DNA from: Streptomyces sp. NBC_01255
Lineage (GTDB): Bacteria; Actinomycetota; Actinomycetes; Streptomycetales; Streptomycetaceae
DNA length: 64,000 nucleotides
Assembly (NCBI RefSeq): GCF_036226445.1
Contig: NZ_CP108474.1
Location: 6,634,001-6,698,000 of the forward strand
Direction: 5' to 3'
Each line of letters starts with the position of its first letter. Within the stretch, counting starts at the first letter, position 1. Of this stretch, positions 36,765-44,528 are shown piece after piece. The notes beneath the pieces were generated by a model. That model was not told the DNA's origin and ran no database searches. It was given only the letters and a program-made list of their open reading frames with translations. The position numbers and the translations under genes are program-made.

Positions 36765-37226
36765 GTGAAGCTGGATTCGATGTACCAGGACGTCATCCTG
36801 GACCACTACAAGCACCCCCACGGGCGCGGTCTTCGGGACGGCGACGCCGAGGTGCACCACGTCAATCCGACGTGCGGCGACGAGATCACGCTCCGCGTGA
36901 AGTACGAGGGCACGCGCATCGCGGACGTCTCGTACGAGGGTCAGGGCTGCTCGATCAGCCAGGCTTCGGCCTCGGTCCTGAACGAGCTGCTCGTCGGCAA
37001 GGAGCTGGCCGAGGCGCAGAAGATCCAGGGCACCTTCCTGGAGCTGATGCAGTCGAAGGGCAAGATCGAGCCCGACGACGCGATGGAGGAGGTCCTGGAG
37101 GACGCGGTCGCGTTCGCGGGCGTCTCCAAGTACCCGGCCCGTGTGAAGTGCGCGCTGCTCAGCTGGATGGCGTGGAAGGACGCGACGGCCCAGGCACTGG
37201 GTGACGCGGAGAGGGAGTCGGCATGA
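36765..37226 (+). CDS. sufU: SufU zinc-dependent sulfurtransferase
   Basis: The 153-residue IscU-like protein has C37 (NPTCGDE), C62 (GQGCSIS) and C129 (RVKCAL), the three cysteines of SufU. In Gram-positive bacteria SufU accepts the persulfide from SufS using a zinc site, rather than acting as a scaffold. GTG start; the stop overlaps the ATG of the sufT-like gene. Confidence 0.96.
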   Translation: MKLDSMYQDVILDHYKHPHGRGLRDGDAEVHHVNPTCGDEITLRVKYEGTRIADVSYEGQGCSISQASASVLNELLVGKELAEAQKIQGTFLELMQSKGKIEPDDAMEEVLEDAVAFAGVSKYPARVKCALLSWMAWKDATAQALGDAERESA

Positions 37227-37561
37227 CCGAGAACGCTGGGGCCACGATGAAGCCGGCCTCCGAGGAAGAAGTCCGCGAGGCGCTGTACGACGTCGTCGAC
37301 CCCGAGCTGGGCATCGACGTGGTCAACCTGGGCCTGATCTACGGCATCCACATCGACGACTCGAACGTCGCGACGCTGGACATGACCCTGACGTCGGCGG
37401 CCTGCCCGCTGACCGATGTGATCGAGGACCAGGCGAAGTCCGCGACGGACGGCATCGTCAATGAGCTGAAGATCAACTGGGTCTGGATGCCGCCGTGGGG
37501 TCCGGACAAGATCACGGACGACGGCCGCGAGCAGCTGCGCGCGCTCGGCTTCAACGTCTGA
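37223..37561 (+). CDS. sufT: SufT-type metal-sulfur cluster assembly factor (DUF59/MIP18)
   Basis: The 112-residue DUF59 protein has the conserved motif TSAACPLTDVIEDQ with C61, and the DPELGIDVVNLGLIYG segment. Such proteins help transfer clusters to client enzymes. It is the last gene of the suf operon, ATGA overlap with sufU, followed by a strong terminator. Confidence 0.95.
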   Translation: MTENAGATMKPASEEEVREALYDVVDPELGIDVVNLGLIYGIHIDDSNVATLDMTLTSAACPLTDVIEDQAKSATDGIVNELKINWVWMPPWGPDKITDDGREQLRALGFNV

Positions 37562-37577
37562 GACACGGACTCGTGTG

Positions 37578-37607
37578 AACGGCCGTGCCCTTCGGGGCAC
37601 GGCCGTT
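37578..37607 (+). terminator. UUCG-capped terminator of the suf operon
   Basis: A perfect 13-bp stem (37578-37590 with 37595-37607) is closed by a TTCG tetraloop, an extra-stable RNA hairpin. It lies 17 bp after the sufT stop and also faces the end of the convergent membrane-protein gene. Confidence 0.9.
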
Positions 37608-37629
37608 TCGCGTACGCGGGGCCGCTGCG

Positions 37630-38745
37630 TCAGTGCAGCCTGCCCCAGTCGCCGCGCGGGCCCGCATCGGGGCCGGGGGAGAGGCCGGCGGCCCGGGCGA
37701 GGTCCGGGGCCAGGTTCTCCTTGCGGATGCGCAGGTCGACGTAGAGCAGGGCCGTCGCCAGCGGGGGGAAGACGGAGACGATCAGCTGGCTGACCAGCTG
37801 CCCGACGAGCAGGAGCGCGATGACCACCGCGAAGGCGGCGATCACCGCGCTCGGGTCGTCGCCGGAGAAGTCGACGGCCGCCAGGGGCGCCGCCGCCACC
37901 AGCGAGAGGACCTGCTGGATGAGCCAGCTGACGAAGGCGGTCACGAGAGCGACGAGCAGCAGGATGCCGAAGGAGCGCCACCAGGAGCCGCGGATCAGGG
38001 TCGAGGAGCGGCGCATCGAGGCGATCGGGCCCTGGCCCTCCATCACCGCCACCGCCGGGGCGAGGCTGAACTTCACCCAGATCCAGGTCGCGAGCGGGGT
38101 GACGAGCAGGGCCAGGAGGACGGCCAGGAAGGGGATGAGGAGCCAGTTGCCGTTCGAGGGAGCGCTGTCCAGGTCGCCCAGGTCCGCGAGGAGGCCCACG
38201 AACATGGCGGCGAACCCCACGAGCAGGATCACGACCGGCAGCATCAGGATGAGGCTCGTCAGGAACACGGTGCCAAGAACGGCCGGCATTCGGGCCCAGG
38301 CGCGGCGCCAGATCGCGCCGAAGGTCGTCGGGCGGCCGAGGACGGCCTCCTGGATCACGGCGGGGCAGGCCGCCGCCGTCAGGGCGCCGGCGCAGAGGAT
38401 CGCGATCAGGCCGGCGATCCAGACGCAGACGAAGGCGACGATCAGGGGCCGGACGTCGTCCCACCGGGGCTCCTGGCCCGCGGGCAGGTCGAACACGGCG
38501 GGGAAGAGGTCGCCCACGGCCGCGAACGCGATGAGGATCGCCGCTCCCACGAACAGGATCGCCGTGCCGTAGACGGCGGCGGTGACGCCGACCAGCTGCT
38601 TCCAGTGGCGTCCGAAGGCGGCGAAGGTGCCGGAGAGGATCGCGCCGAGGTCGAGCGGCGCCAGGGGTATGACCCCGGGTCTCGGGGGTGGAGGCGGCGG
38701 CGGATAGCCGTAGCCGTACGGCGGCGGGCCTGGGGGAATCGTCAT
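37630..38745 (-). CDS. Integral membrane protein with proline-rich N-terminus
   Basis: The 371-residue protein begins with a Pro/Gly/Tyr-rich cytoplasmic tail (about 1-25) and has about six hydrophobic segments, including ALTAAACPAVIQEAVLGR and a repeated, long LIV-rich stretch at 180-225. It resembles DUF7544/glycerophosphodiester phosphodiesterase membrane-domain proteins common in Streptomyces. No enzyme motif is seen. The ATG at 38745 is chosen because the Pro-rich tail starts there. Confidence 0.85.
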   Translation of the reverse strand: MTIPPGPPPYGYGYPPPPPPPRPGVIPLAPLDLGAILSGTFAAFGRHWKQLVGVTAAVYGTAILFVGAAILIAFAAVGDLFPAVFDLPAGQEPRWDDVRPLIVAFVCVWIAGLIAILCAGALTAAACPAVIQEAVLGRPTTFGAIWRRAWARMPAVLGTVFLTSLILMLPVVILLVGFAAMFVGLLADLGDLDSAPSNGNWLLIPFLAVLLALLVTPLATWIWVKFSLAPAVAVMEGQGPIASMRRSSTLIRGSWWRSFGILLLVALVTAFVSWLIQQVLSLVAAAPLAAVDFSGDDPSAVIAAFAVVIALLLVGQLVSQLIVSVFPPLATALLYVDLRIRKENLAPDLARAAGLSPGPDAGPRGDWGRLH

Positions 38746-38766
38746 GCCGGACACCGTATCGGTAGC

Positions 38767-38830
38767 CGAACATACGCTCGTACCCGCCGATGTGTACGCC
38801 CGTACGCAGTGATGTGTACACTCGTACGCA
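38767..38830 (+). promoter_or_regulatory. Three 22-bp-phased operator repeats with embedded promoter
   Basis: Two 20-bp units, 38789-38808 and 38811-38830, share GATGTGTAC...CGTACGCA and are spaced 22 bp start to start. A third, weaker unit (38767-38786, keeping TACGC and CGTAC) keeps the same 22-bp register. Each unit is an imperfect inverted repeat, TGTGTAC-N3-CGTACGCA. A -10-like TACACT (38817-38822) lies in the last unit, which ends on the A of the SMR start codon; no ribosome binding site is present, so the transcript is probably leaderless. Confidence 0.7.
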
Positions 38831-39150
38831 TGGGCTACGGACTGCTGGCGGGCGCCATCGTGGCGGAGATCCTCGCCACCACCTCGATGAAGTACAGCGA
38901 CGGCTTCTCCAAGCTCTGGCCCTCGCTGATCACCGGCGCGGGCTACCTGATCGCCTTCGCGCTCCTCGCGCAGGCCCTCAAGACGCTCCAGGTCGGCACC
39001 GCGTACGCCATCTGGTCCGGCGTCGGCACCGCCGCCGTCGCCACGATCGGCATCCTCTTCCTCGGCGAGACCCTCAGCCTCGCCAAGATCGCCGGGATCG
39101 TCCTCATCGTCGCCGGGGTCGCCGTCCTCCAGCTCGGCGGCGCGCACTGA
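38830..39150 (+). CDS. SMR-family multidrug efflux protein
   Basis: The 106-residue protein has four membrane helices and the membrane-embedded glutamate E13 essential in EmrE/QacE-type pumps (GAIVAEILATTSMK). YAIWSGVGTA and the final GIVLIVAGVAVLQL match the family. It should exchange protons for cationic drugs, as a dimer. It overlaps the downstream TetR gene (TGATG), forming a pump-regulator operon. Confidence 0.93.
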   Translation: MGYGLLAGAIVAEILATTSMKYSDGFSKLWPSLITGAGYLIAFALLAQALKTLQVGTAYAIWSGVGTAAVATIGILFLGETLSLAKIAGIVLIVAGVAVLQLGGAH

Positions 39151-39713
39151 TGGCCCGCGCCCGCCGCCACGACCCCGAGCGGCGCGAGCGGATCGTCGCC
39201 GCGGCCCTCCGGGTCGTCGGGCGGTCCGGCATCGCCGGGCTGAGCCACCGGACCGTGGCCGCCGAGGCCGACGTGCCGCTCGGCTCCACCACGTACCACT
39301 TCGCCTCCCTCGACGAACTCCTCGTCGCCGCGCTCCGCGAGGCCAACGAGAGCTTCGGGCGGCAGCTCCGCGAGAGTCTCGCCCTCGCCGATCCGTCCAC
39401 CGGCCTCGCCGCCGCGCTCGCCCGGCTCATGGGGGAGTGGATGGGTGGTGAACGCACCGGCGTGGAGCTGGAGTACGAGCTCTACCTCGCCGCCCTGCGC
39501 CGCCCCGCCCTGCGCCCGGTCGCCGCCGAGTGGGCCGAGGAAGTCGTCGCCGCGCTCTCCTCCCGGACCGACCCCGCCACCGCCCGCGCCCTGGTCGCCC
39601 TCGTGGACGGCATCTGCCTCCAGGTCCTGCTCACCGGCGGCACGTACGACGAGGACTACGCGCGCGAGATGCTGGCCCGGATCCTGGTACCGGCGGGGGG
39701 TCCGCCCCGGTAG
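39150..39713 (+). CDS. TetR-family regulator of the SMR pump
   Basis: The 187-residue protein has an N-terminal helix-turn-helix (about 10-55, GIAGLSHRTVAAEADVPLGSTTYHF) and a helical ligand-binding C-terminus. It is coupled to the SMR gene by a TGATG overlap, and it is the obvious candidate to bind the phased repeats upstream of the pump and thus regulate both. Confidence 0.92.
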   Translation: MARARRHDPERRERIVAAALRVVGRSGIAGLSHRTVAAEADVPLGSTTYHFASLDELLVAALREANESFGRQLRESLALADPSTGLAAALARLMGEWMGGERTGVELEYELYLAALRRPALRPVAAEWAEEVVAALSSRTDPATARALVALVDGICLQVLLTGGTYDEDYAREMLARILVPAGGPPR

Positions 39714-39750
39714 GCGCGCGCGTCCGTGTGGGCAGGGCCCCGCCGTCGGC

Positions 39751-41436
39751 TCATCCGCCCTCCGGGGCGGAGCCGGTGCCGAGGTGGTGGGCCAGCTGGG
39801 AGGGATGCGTCAGCTGGGGGTAGTGGCCGGCGCCGGCGATCTCGGTCACCGGGTGATCGACGGCCGCGACCAGCGGGTCCGTCGAACCCACGACGATCCG
39901 GACCGGGACGCCCACCCGATCGAGCAGCGTCCGCGACCGCCGGCGCTCGGCGACGTCCGCGCGCAGCGTGGTGGACACCCGGCGCGCCACCCCACGACGG
40001 CGCAGGTCGGCCGCCGCGCTCTCCACCTCCGGCCCCTCGGGGACACCCAGCGTCCGCGCCAGCCGGGCGGCGGGCATACGGCGCAGCATCGGCGCGGCCA
40101 GGCCCGAGCGGGCGAGCCGTCCCACGGGTGCCTGGAGGAACGCCGGGGAGACGAGGACGAGCCCGCTGACGCGCTCCGGGTGGTCGACGGCGAAGCGGAG
40201 CGCGGGTCCGCAGGCCGCGGAGTGCGCGACCAGCACGGGGCGCGTCGACACCGGGTTCAGCAGGTCGGCCAGCCACGCGTCCACCGGCCGGTCCGTGGCG
40301 GCCGAACGACCCAGGCCCGGCAGGTCGGGGGCCAGGACCGGGCCGGGAAGGCGGGCGGCGAGGGGCGCCCAGACGTCGGCGTTCATCGGCAGGCCGTGCA
40401 GCAGGACATGGGCGGGGCGGTGCCGGTCCCCGGTCACCCAGGTGCGACTGCCCGCCACGGCGTGGAAGCCGTACGGGCGAAGCCAGGGCGAGGCGCCGCC
40501 GAACCGCGCCGCCACCAGGTCGTCGGCCCACGCGCGCAGGGCGTCGGCGGCCGGAGGCATCTCCAGGCCGGCGCTCGCGGCGAAGGCGCGGGCGGACGCC
40601 GTCGGGTAGCGGTCGCTCGACAGGAAGGACAGCGTCTCGGGATCGGCGCCGGTCAGTGTGCGCGGCAGGCGCCGCAGCAGGCCGACGGGGACGGTCCGGC
40701 GAGGGGCGCGTACGCCGGTGTGCTCGGCGATCGTGCGGATCAGGTCGGGCAGGAGGGGCGTGCTGTCGTCGAGCACCCAGTAGTGCTCACCCGCAGGCGC
40801 CGCGGGGACCTCCGCCAGGAACCGCGCGAAGTAGTCGATCGTGGCGATCGGCAGGAACGTGTCGGGGCCACCGGGCAGCGCGGGGAGCCGCCCGCGCCAC
40901 AGGTCCTCGACGAGGGAGGCGAGGCCGACGTACTGGCCGGGCCCGATCACGGTGGCGGGATTGGCGATCGTCAGCGGGACCCCCAGTTCGCGGGCCCGGG
41001 CGCGCACCGCGAGATCGGCCTCGAACTTGGATGCCTCGTAGGCGCCGAGACCGGCGTAGTCGGCCCGGCCGCCGACCGCGCTCACCCGGTAGCCGCTGAT
41101 GTGCACCAGGCGCCGCAGCCCGGGCAGCGCGGCGGCCCATTCGAGCACGTGGAGCGCCCCGGTGACGTTGGTCGCCCGCGCCTCGTCCACGCCGAGGCCG
41201 AAGGCGAAGCGGGCGGCGGCGTTGTAGACGTCCCGTACCTCCGGCAGCCCCGAAAGCGGTCGGGTGATGTCGGCGGTGACGATCTCCAGCCCCGCGGTGT
41301 CCACGCCCTGGGAGGCCAGCCAGGGGGTGAGGGTGTCCTTGCGTACGGCTGCCGCCACCCGCCGGCCCCGGGTGAGCAGCTCGGCGACCAGGGAGCGGCC
41401 GATGAAGCCGTTCGCGCCGAAGACGATCGCGTCCAT
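39751..41436 (-). CDS. NAD(P)-dependent reductase/epimerase fused to alpha/beta hydrolase
   Basis: The protein has 561 residues in two domains. The first (1-310) is an extended SDR with the nucleotide loop GANGFIG (7-13) and the catalytic Y133-x-x-x-K137. The second (about 340-561) is an alpha/beta hydrolase with the oxyanion loop LLHGLPM, nucleophile S406 in AHSAA (a departure from GxSxG), D520 in GSTDP and H538 in GAGHYP. The two domains could act in sequence on one substrate. The ATG is preceded by AGGGAG (4-nt spacing). A TetR-type palindrome lies 14 bp upstream and is shared with the regulator gene behind it. Confidence 0.88.
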   Translation of the reverse strand: MDAIVFGANGFIGRSLVAELLTRGRRVAAAVRKDTLTPWLASQGVDTAGLEIVTADITRPLSGLPEVRDVYNAAARFAFGLGVDEARATNVTGALHVLEWAAALPGLRRLVHISGYRVSAVGGRADYAGLGAYEASKFEADLAVRARARELGVPLTIANPATVIGPGQYVGLASLVEDLWRGRLPALPGGPDTFLPIATIDYFARFLAEVPAAPAGEHYWVLDDSTPLLPDLIRTIAEHTGVRAPRRTVPVGLLRRLPRTLTGADPETLSFLSSDRYPTASARAFAASAGLEMPPAADALRAWADDLVAARFGGASPWLRPYGFHAVAGSRTWVTGDRHRPAHVLLHGLPMNADVWAPLAARLPGPVLAPDLPGLGRSAATDRPVDAWLADLLNPVSTRPVLVAHSAACGPALRFAVDHPERVSGLVLVSPAFLQAPVGRLARSGLAAPMLRRMPAARLARTLGVPEGPEVESAAADLRRRGVARRVSTTLRADVAERRRSRTLLDRVGVPVRIVVGSTDPLVAAVDHPVTEIAGAGHYPQLTHPSQLAHHLGTGSAPEGG

Positions 41437-41449
41437 GAGACTCCCTAAA

Positions 41450-41461
41450 TAGATCGGTCTA
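41450..41461. promoter_or_regulatory. TetR operator copy 1 (before the fusion gene)
   Basis: TAGATCGGTCTA, a 12-bp palindrome with two central mismatches, is followed on the plus strand by CATATT. The same arrangement recurs at 42088-42099 before the TetR gene (TAGACCGATCTA then CATATT), so one regulator very likely controls both. Confidence 0.75.
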
Positions 41462-41510
41462 CATATTTTTTGGGCAGGAAGAAGGCCCGCCGTCGACCGG
41501 CGGGCCTCGG

Positions 41511-42077
41511 TCAGCCCAGCAGGGTGTGGATTCGGCGGGCGACGCGCTCCAGCGGGTCCCTGCTGCGATGTGCCCGGGCCAGCAGGAGTGCACCCTCCAC
41601 CAGGGCCAGGACCGTGACGGCGAGGTCGTCGGCGTCCGGCCGGCTCGCCAGCCGTGCGCGCAGAGCTGCCTCCCAGGAGGAGTAGACCTCCGAACACACC
41701 TCCTGCAGCGGGTCGTTGACGGCGGCCGTCTCCAGCGCCACGGTCGCCACCGGGCATCCCTTGCGCCAGCCCGACTCCGCGAGCCGGTCGCCCAGGTGGC
41801 GCAGCACCCCATCGACGAACTCCGTGAACTCCGCCGGTGAGGGGTCGGTGCCGGCCGGCTCGCTCAGGGCGTCGCCGATCGCCTGTCCCGCCCGCCGGAC
41901 GGACTCGCCGACCAGCTGGTCCTTGCCGCCGGGGAAGTGGAAGTAGAGAGAGCCGCGGGGTGCGCCGCTGGCCGCGATGACCTGGTTGAGCCCCGTGCCG
42001 AAGTACCCCGCTGTGTCCACCAGCTCCTGCGTCGCGTCCAGCAGTCGGTCCCGCGTCTCGGCGCCCTTCTGTCCCAT
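41511..42077 (-). CDS. TetR/AcrR-family regulator
   Basis: The 188-residue regulator has an N-terminal DNA-binding domain (about 5-50, YFGTGLNQVIAASGAPRGSLYFHF) and a TetR_C-like helical sensor domain. A cysteine (GWRKGCPVAT) sits in the sensor region. It lies directly upstream of the fusion gene with a 74-bp gap holding an operator copy. Its own promoter carries the second copy between -35 and -10, and the ATG lies at the predicted transcription start. Confidence 0.92.
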   Translation of the reverse strand: MGQKGAETRDRLLDATQELVDTAGYFGTGLNQVIAASGAPRGSLYFHFPGGKDQLVGESVRRAGQAIGDALSEPAGTDPSPAEFTEFVDGVLRHLGDRLAESGWRKGCPVATVALETAAVNDPLQEVCSEVYSSWEAALRARLASRPDADDLAVTVLALVEGALLLARAHRSRDPLERVARRIHTLLG

Positions 42078-42083
42078 GACGTC

Positions 42084-42112
42084 AAGGTAGACCGATCTAC
42101 ATATTCTTTCAA
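42084..42112 (-). promoter_or_regulatory. Autoregulated promoter of the TetR gene with operator copy 2
   Basis: On the minus strand TTGAAA (42112-42107), a 17-nt spacer and TACCTT (42089-42084) form a promoter. The palindrome TAGATCGGTCTA (42099-42088) lies in the spacer and touches the -10. The predicted start is at the ATG (42077), so the message is probably leaderless. This geometry is classic for TetR autorepression. Confidence 0.65.
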
Positions 42113-42214
42113 CCCTCCGCCTCCGGTGTCCGGTGGGAACGTCCGACCGCCTCGCCGTCGCCTTCGGTCGTTCCGCCGGAACCGGCCCGCGACGCGACCG
42201 TCACCTGAGACCGG

Positions 42215-42245
42215 TTGGCCCGGGCGGGGGCCCGACCGTTAGGTT
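42215..42245 (+). promoter_or_regulatory. Candidate promoter of dapD (leaderless)
   Basis: TTGGCC (42215-42220), a 19-nt spacer and TAGGTT (42240-42245) put the transcription start at the ATG of dapD (42253), which has no ribosome binding site. Confidence 0.5.
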
Positions 42246-42252
42246 TTCCGTC

Positions 42253-43236
42253 ATGACCACTGCTCCTCGCACCACCGGCGCCGTCGCCGCCGGCCTCGCC
42301 ACCATCGCCGGTGACGGCTCCGTTCTCGACACCTGGTTCCCCGCCCCCGAGCTGACCGACGCGCCCGGCCCCGCCGGCACCGAGCGGCTCACCCCCGACG
42401 AGGCCGTGAACGCCCTCGGCGAAGGGGCCGCCAAGGCCCTCGGCGTGGACGCCCGCCGCGGCGTCGAGGTGGTCGCCGTCCGTACCGTCATCTCCTCGCT
42501 CGACGACAAGCCGCTCGACGCGCACGACGCCTACCTGCGCCTGCACCTGCTCAGCCACCGGCTGGTCAAGCCGCACGGCCAGAGCCTGGACGGCGTCTTC
42601 GGCCTCCTCACCAACGTCGCCTGGACCTCGCTCGGCCCGGTCGCCGTGGACGACATCGAGAAGGTCCGGCTCAACGCCCGCGCCGAGGGCCTGCACCTCG
42701 CCGTGACCAGCATCGACAAGTTCCCGCGCATGACCGACTACGTCGTGCCCGCCGGAGTCCGCATCGCCGACGCCGACCGTGTGCGCCTCGGCGCCCACCT
42801 CGCCGCCGGCACCACCGTCATGCACGAGGGATTCGTCAACTTCAACGCCGGCACCCTCGGCACCTCGATGGTCGAGGGCCGGATCTCCGCCGGTGTCGTC
42901 GTCGGCAACGGCTCCGACATCGGCGGCGGCGCCTCCACCATGGGCACCCTGTCCGGCGGCGGCAACGTCGTCATCTCGATCGGCGAGCGCTGCCTGATCG
43001 GGGCCGAGGCGGGCGTCGGCATCGCCCTCGGTGACGAGTGCGTCGTCGAGGCCGGTCTGTACGTCACGGCCGGCACCCGGGTCACCATGCCCGACGGCCA
43101 GATCGTCAAGGCCCGCGAGCTCTCCGGCGCCTCGAACATCCTCTTCCGCCGCAACTCGGTCACCGGCGCCGTCGAGGCCCGCCCGAACAACGCGGTCTGG
43201 GGCGGACTGAACGACATCCTCCACAGCCACAACTGA
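42253..43236 (+). CDS. dapD: 2,3,4,5-tetrahydropyridine-2,6-dicarboxylate N-succinyltransferase
   Basis: The 327-residue enzyme of lysine and diaminopimelate synthesis succinylates tetrahydrodipicolinate. The central and C-terminal parts show left-handed beta-helix hexapeptide repeats ([34 protein letters not shown]), and the N-terminal domain has the actinobacterial extension. The ATG at 42253 is chosen because the conserved sequence [15 protein letters not shown] begins there and a -10 lies just upstream; the frame is open to 42133. Confidence 0.96.
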   Translation: MTTAPRTTGAVAAGLATIAGDGSVLDTWFPAPELTDAPGPAGTERLTPDEAVNALGEGAAKALGVDARRGVEVVAVRTVISSLDDKPLDAHDAYLRLHLLSHRLVKPHGQSLDGVFGLLTNVAWTSLGPVAVDDIEKVRLNARAEGLHLAVTSIDKFPRMTDYVVPAGVRIADADRVRLGAHLAAGTTVMHEGFVNFNAGTLGTSMVEGRISAGVVVGNGSDIGGGASTMGTLSGGGNVVISIGERCLIGAEAGVGIALGDECVVEAGLYVTAGTRVTMPDGQIVKARELSGASNILFRRNSVTGAVEARPNNAVWGGLNDILHSHN

Positions 43237-43241
43237 TGTGG

Positions 43242-43283
43242 TGACTCTGCGTTAACAGGACGCGCTCCCGGAGCGCAGAGTCA
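43242..43283 (+). promoter_or_regulatory. Alternative hairpins after dapD
   Basis: TGACTCTGCG (43242-43251) pairs with CGCAGAGTCA (43274-43283). A second hairpin GCGCTCC/GGAGCGC (43262-43268 with 43270-43276) shares bases with the outer arm, so the two compete. It may be the dapD terminator, or an attenuator before the small secreted protein. Confidence 0.5.
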
Positions 43284-43311
43284 GTGCAAGCAGACAAGGC
43301 GAGGAGTCGAC

Positions 43312-43530
43312 ATGAGGACGAAGCCCACGGTCGCCGGCGTGCTCACGGCGGTGGCGGTGCTGCTGCCGGCCGGCACGGCCCAGGCGGACGAGACGCACAC
43401 GCACCACGGTCCGACCGTCACGAACGGCCCCAGCCTCTCCCTCCACACCGGGCAGATCGACGACCCGCTGGAGGACGTCCTGGAGCACGCCGCGATCCTC
43501 GGCAGGACCTACACGACCGACTCCGCCTGA
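43312..43530 (+). CDS. Small secreted protein
   Basis: The 72-residue protein has a Sec signal peptide (MRTK, hydrophobic core, cleavage after AQA at about 24). A 48-residue mature part begins DETHTHH and has an acidic middle (QIDDPLEDVLEHAA). A good ribosome binding site (GAGGAG) precedes the ATG. I do not recognise a family. Its 3' end overlaps the convergent DapA-like gene by 22 nt. Confidence 0.75.
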   Translation: MRTKPTVAGVLTAVAVLLPAGTAQADETHTHHGPTVTNGPSLSLHTGQIDDPLEDVLEHAAILGRTYTTDSA

Positions 43531-44393
43531 AGCAGCGTCTCGTACGCACCCCGCAGCCCGTCGACCGTCTCCCGGTCGGCGGGCTGCAGCGGTTCGCGCA
43601 ACGGCCCACCGAGCAGCGCCTTCGCGGTGACCGTGCCGGGCAGCCCCGAGGCCATCATCAGCTCGACGAGCGGCAGCGTACGGGCGTGGAGCCGTGCCGC
43701 CCCGGCGGTGTCGCCGGCGTCGAAGGCGTCGAGGACCGCGCGCAGCTGACGGGGGGCCACGTTCGCCACCGTACTGACGTAGCCGGCGCCGCCGACCGCG
43801 TACAGCGGCAGGTTCAGCTCCTCGCTGCCCGAGTAGTACGCGAGCCCGGTCTCCTCGATCAGCCGCGCCGAGGCCAGGAAGTCGTACGAGCAGTCCTTCA
43901 CCGCGACGATCCGCGGGTGCTCCGCGAGCCGGCGCATCGTCGCCGGCTCGACGCGCGTGCCCGTGCGGCCGGGGATGTCGTAGACCATCACCGGCAGTTC
44001 CGTCGCGTCCGCGACCTTCAGGAAGTGCGCCTCGACGGCCGCCTGCGGAGGGCGGCTGTAGTAGGGGGTGACGACGAGCAGCCCGTCGGCGCCCGCCTTC
44101 TCGGCCTGGCGGGCCAGCTCCGCGGTGTGCCGGGTGTCGGCGGTGCCGACGCCCGTGAGGAGCGGCAGCCCCGGGCCGGTCGCCGCCCGGACGGCGCGGA
44201 CGAGCGCGGCCTTCTCGGCGTCGGTGGTGGTCGGCGACTCGCCCGTGGTGCCGTTGAGGACCAGCCCGTCACAGCCCTCCGCCACGAGGTGGACGGCCAG
44301 CTCGCCCGCCCGGTCGAGGTCGAGCGCGCCGGAGGGCGAGAAGGGCGTGATCATCGCGCAGAGCGCGCGGCCGAAAGGGCGTTCAGTGCTCAT
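43509..44393 (-). CDS. DapA-family lyase (4-hydroxy-tetrahydrodipicolinate synthase type)
   Basis: The 294-residue TIM-barrel aldolase has the Schiff-base lysine K166 in AVKDCS, Y138 in VYDIPGRTG, and T49-T50 in NGTTGES. R143 occupies the DapA arginine position that binds the dicarboxylate substrate, which supports a true DapA. As Streptomyces usually encode another DapA elsewhere, it may be a paralogue. It lies next to dapD but on the other strand, and a palindromic operator candidate sits 20 bp upstream. Confidence 0.85.
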   Translation of the reverse strand: MSTERPFGRALCAMITPFSPSGALDLDRAGELAVHLVAEGCDGLVLNGTTGESPTTTDAEKAALVRAVRAATGPGLPLLTGVGTADTRHTAELARQAEKAGADGLLVVTPYYSRPPQAAVEAHFLKVADATELPVMVYDIPGRTGTRVEPATMRRLAEHPRIVAVKDCSYDFLASARLIEETGLAYYSGSEELNLPLYAVGGAGYVSTVANVAPRQLRAVLDAFDAGDTAGAARLHARTLPLVELMMASGLPGTVTAKALLGGPLREPLQPADRETVDGLRGAYETLLQAESVV

Positions 44394-44412
44394 CCGGGAA
44401 GTCTGTGCGCAA

Positions 44413-44429
44413 TGGACCCTGAAGGTCCA
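44413..44429. promoter_or_regulatory. Palindromic operator candidate before the DapA-like gene
   Basis: TGGACC-N5-GGTCCA is a perfect 17-bp inverted repeat located 20 bp upstream of the start codon on the minus strand. The form suits a GntR-type dimer. No regulator gene is adjacent. Confidence 0.5.
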
Positions 44430-44528
44430 CTTAGATCTGCTTGCTCCGAGGGATAAGCACTACTGAAGGGTGGCGCCGTTCTGGCATGATCGGCGGGCGC
44501 GACAGGGGGACATGGAGAACAGCACAGC

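Noticed and set aside
37585..38829. Upstream extension of the SMR frame over the membrane-protein gene
   Set aside because: The true SMR protein starts at 38830 with the family MGYGLLAGAIVAE start; the extension is antisense low-complexity sequence.
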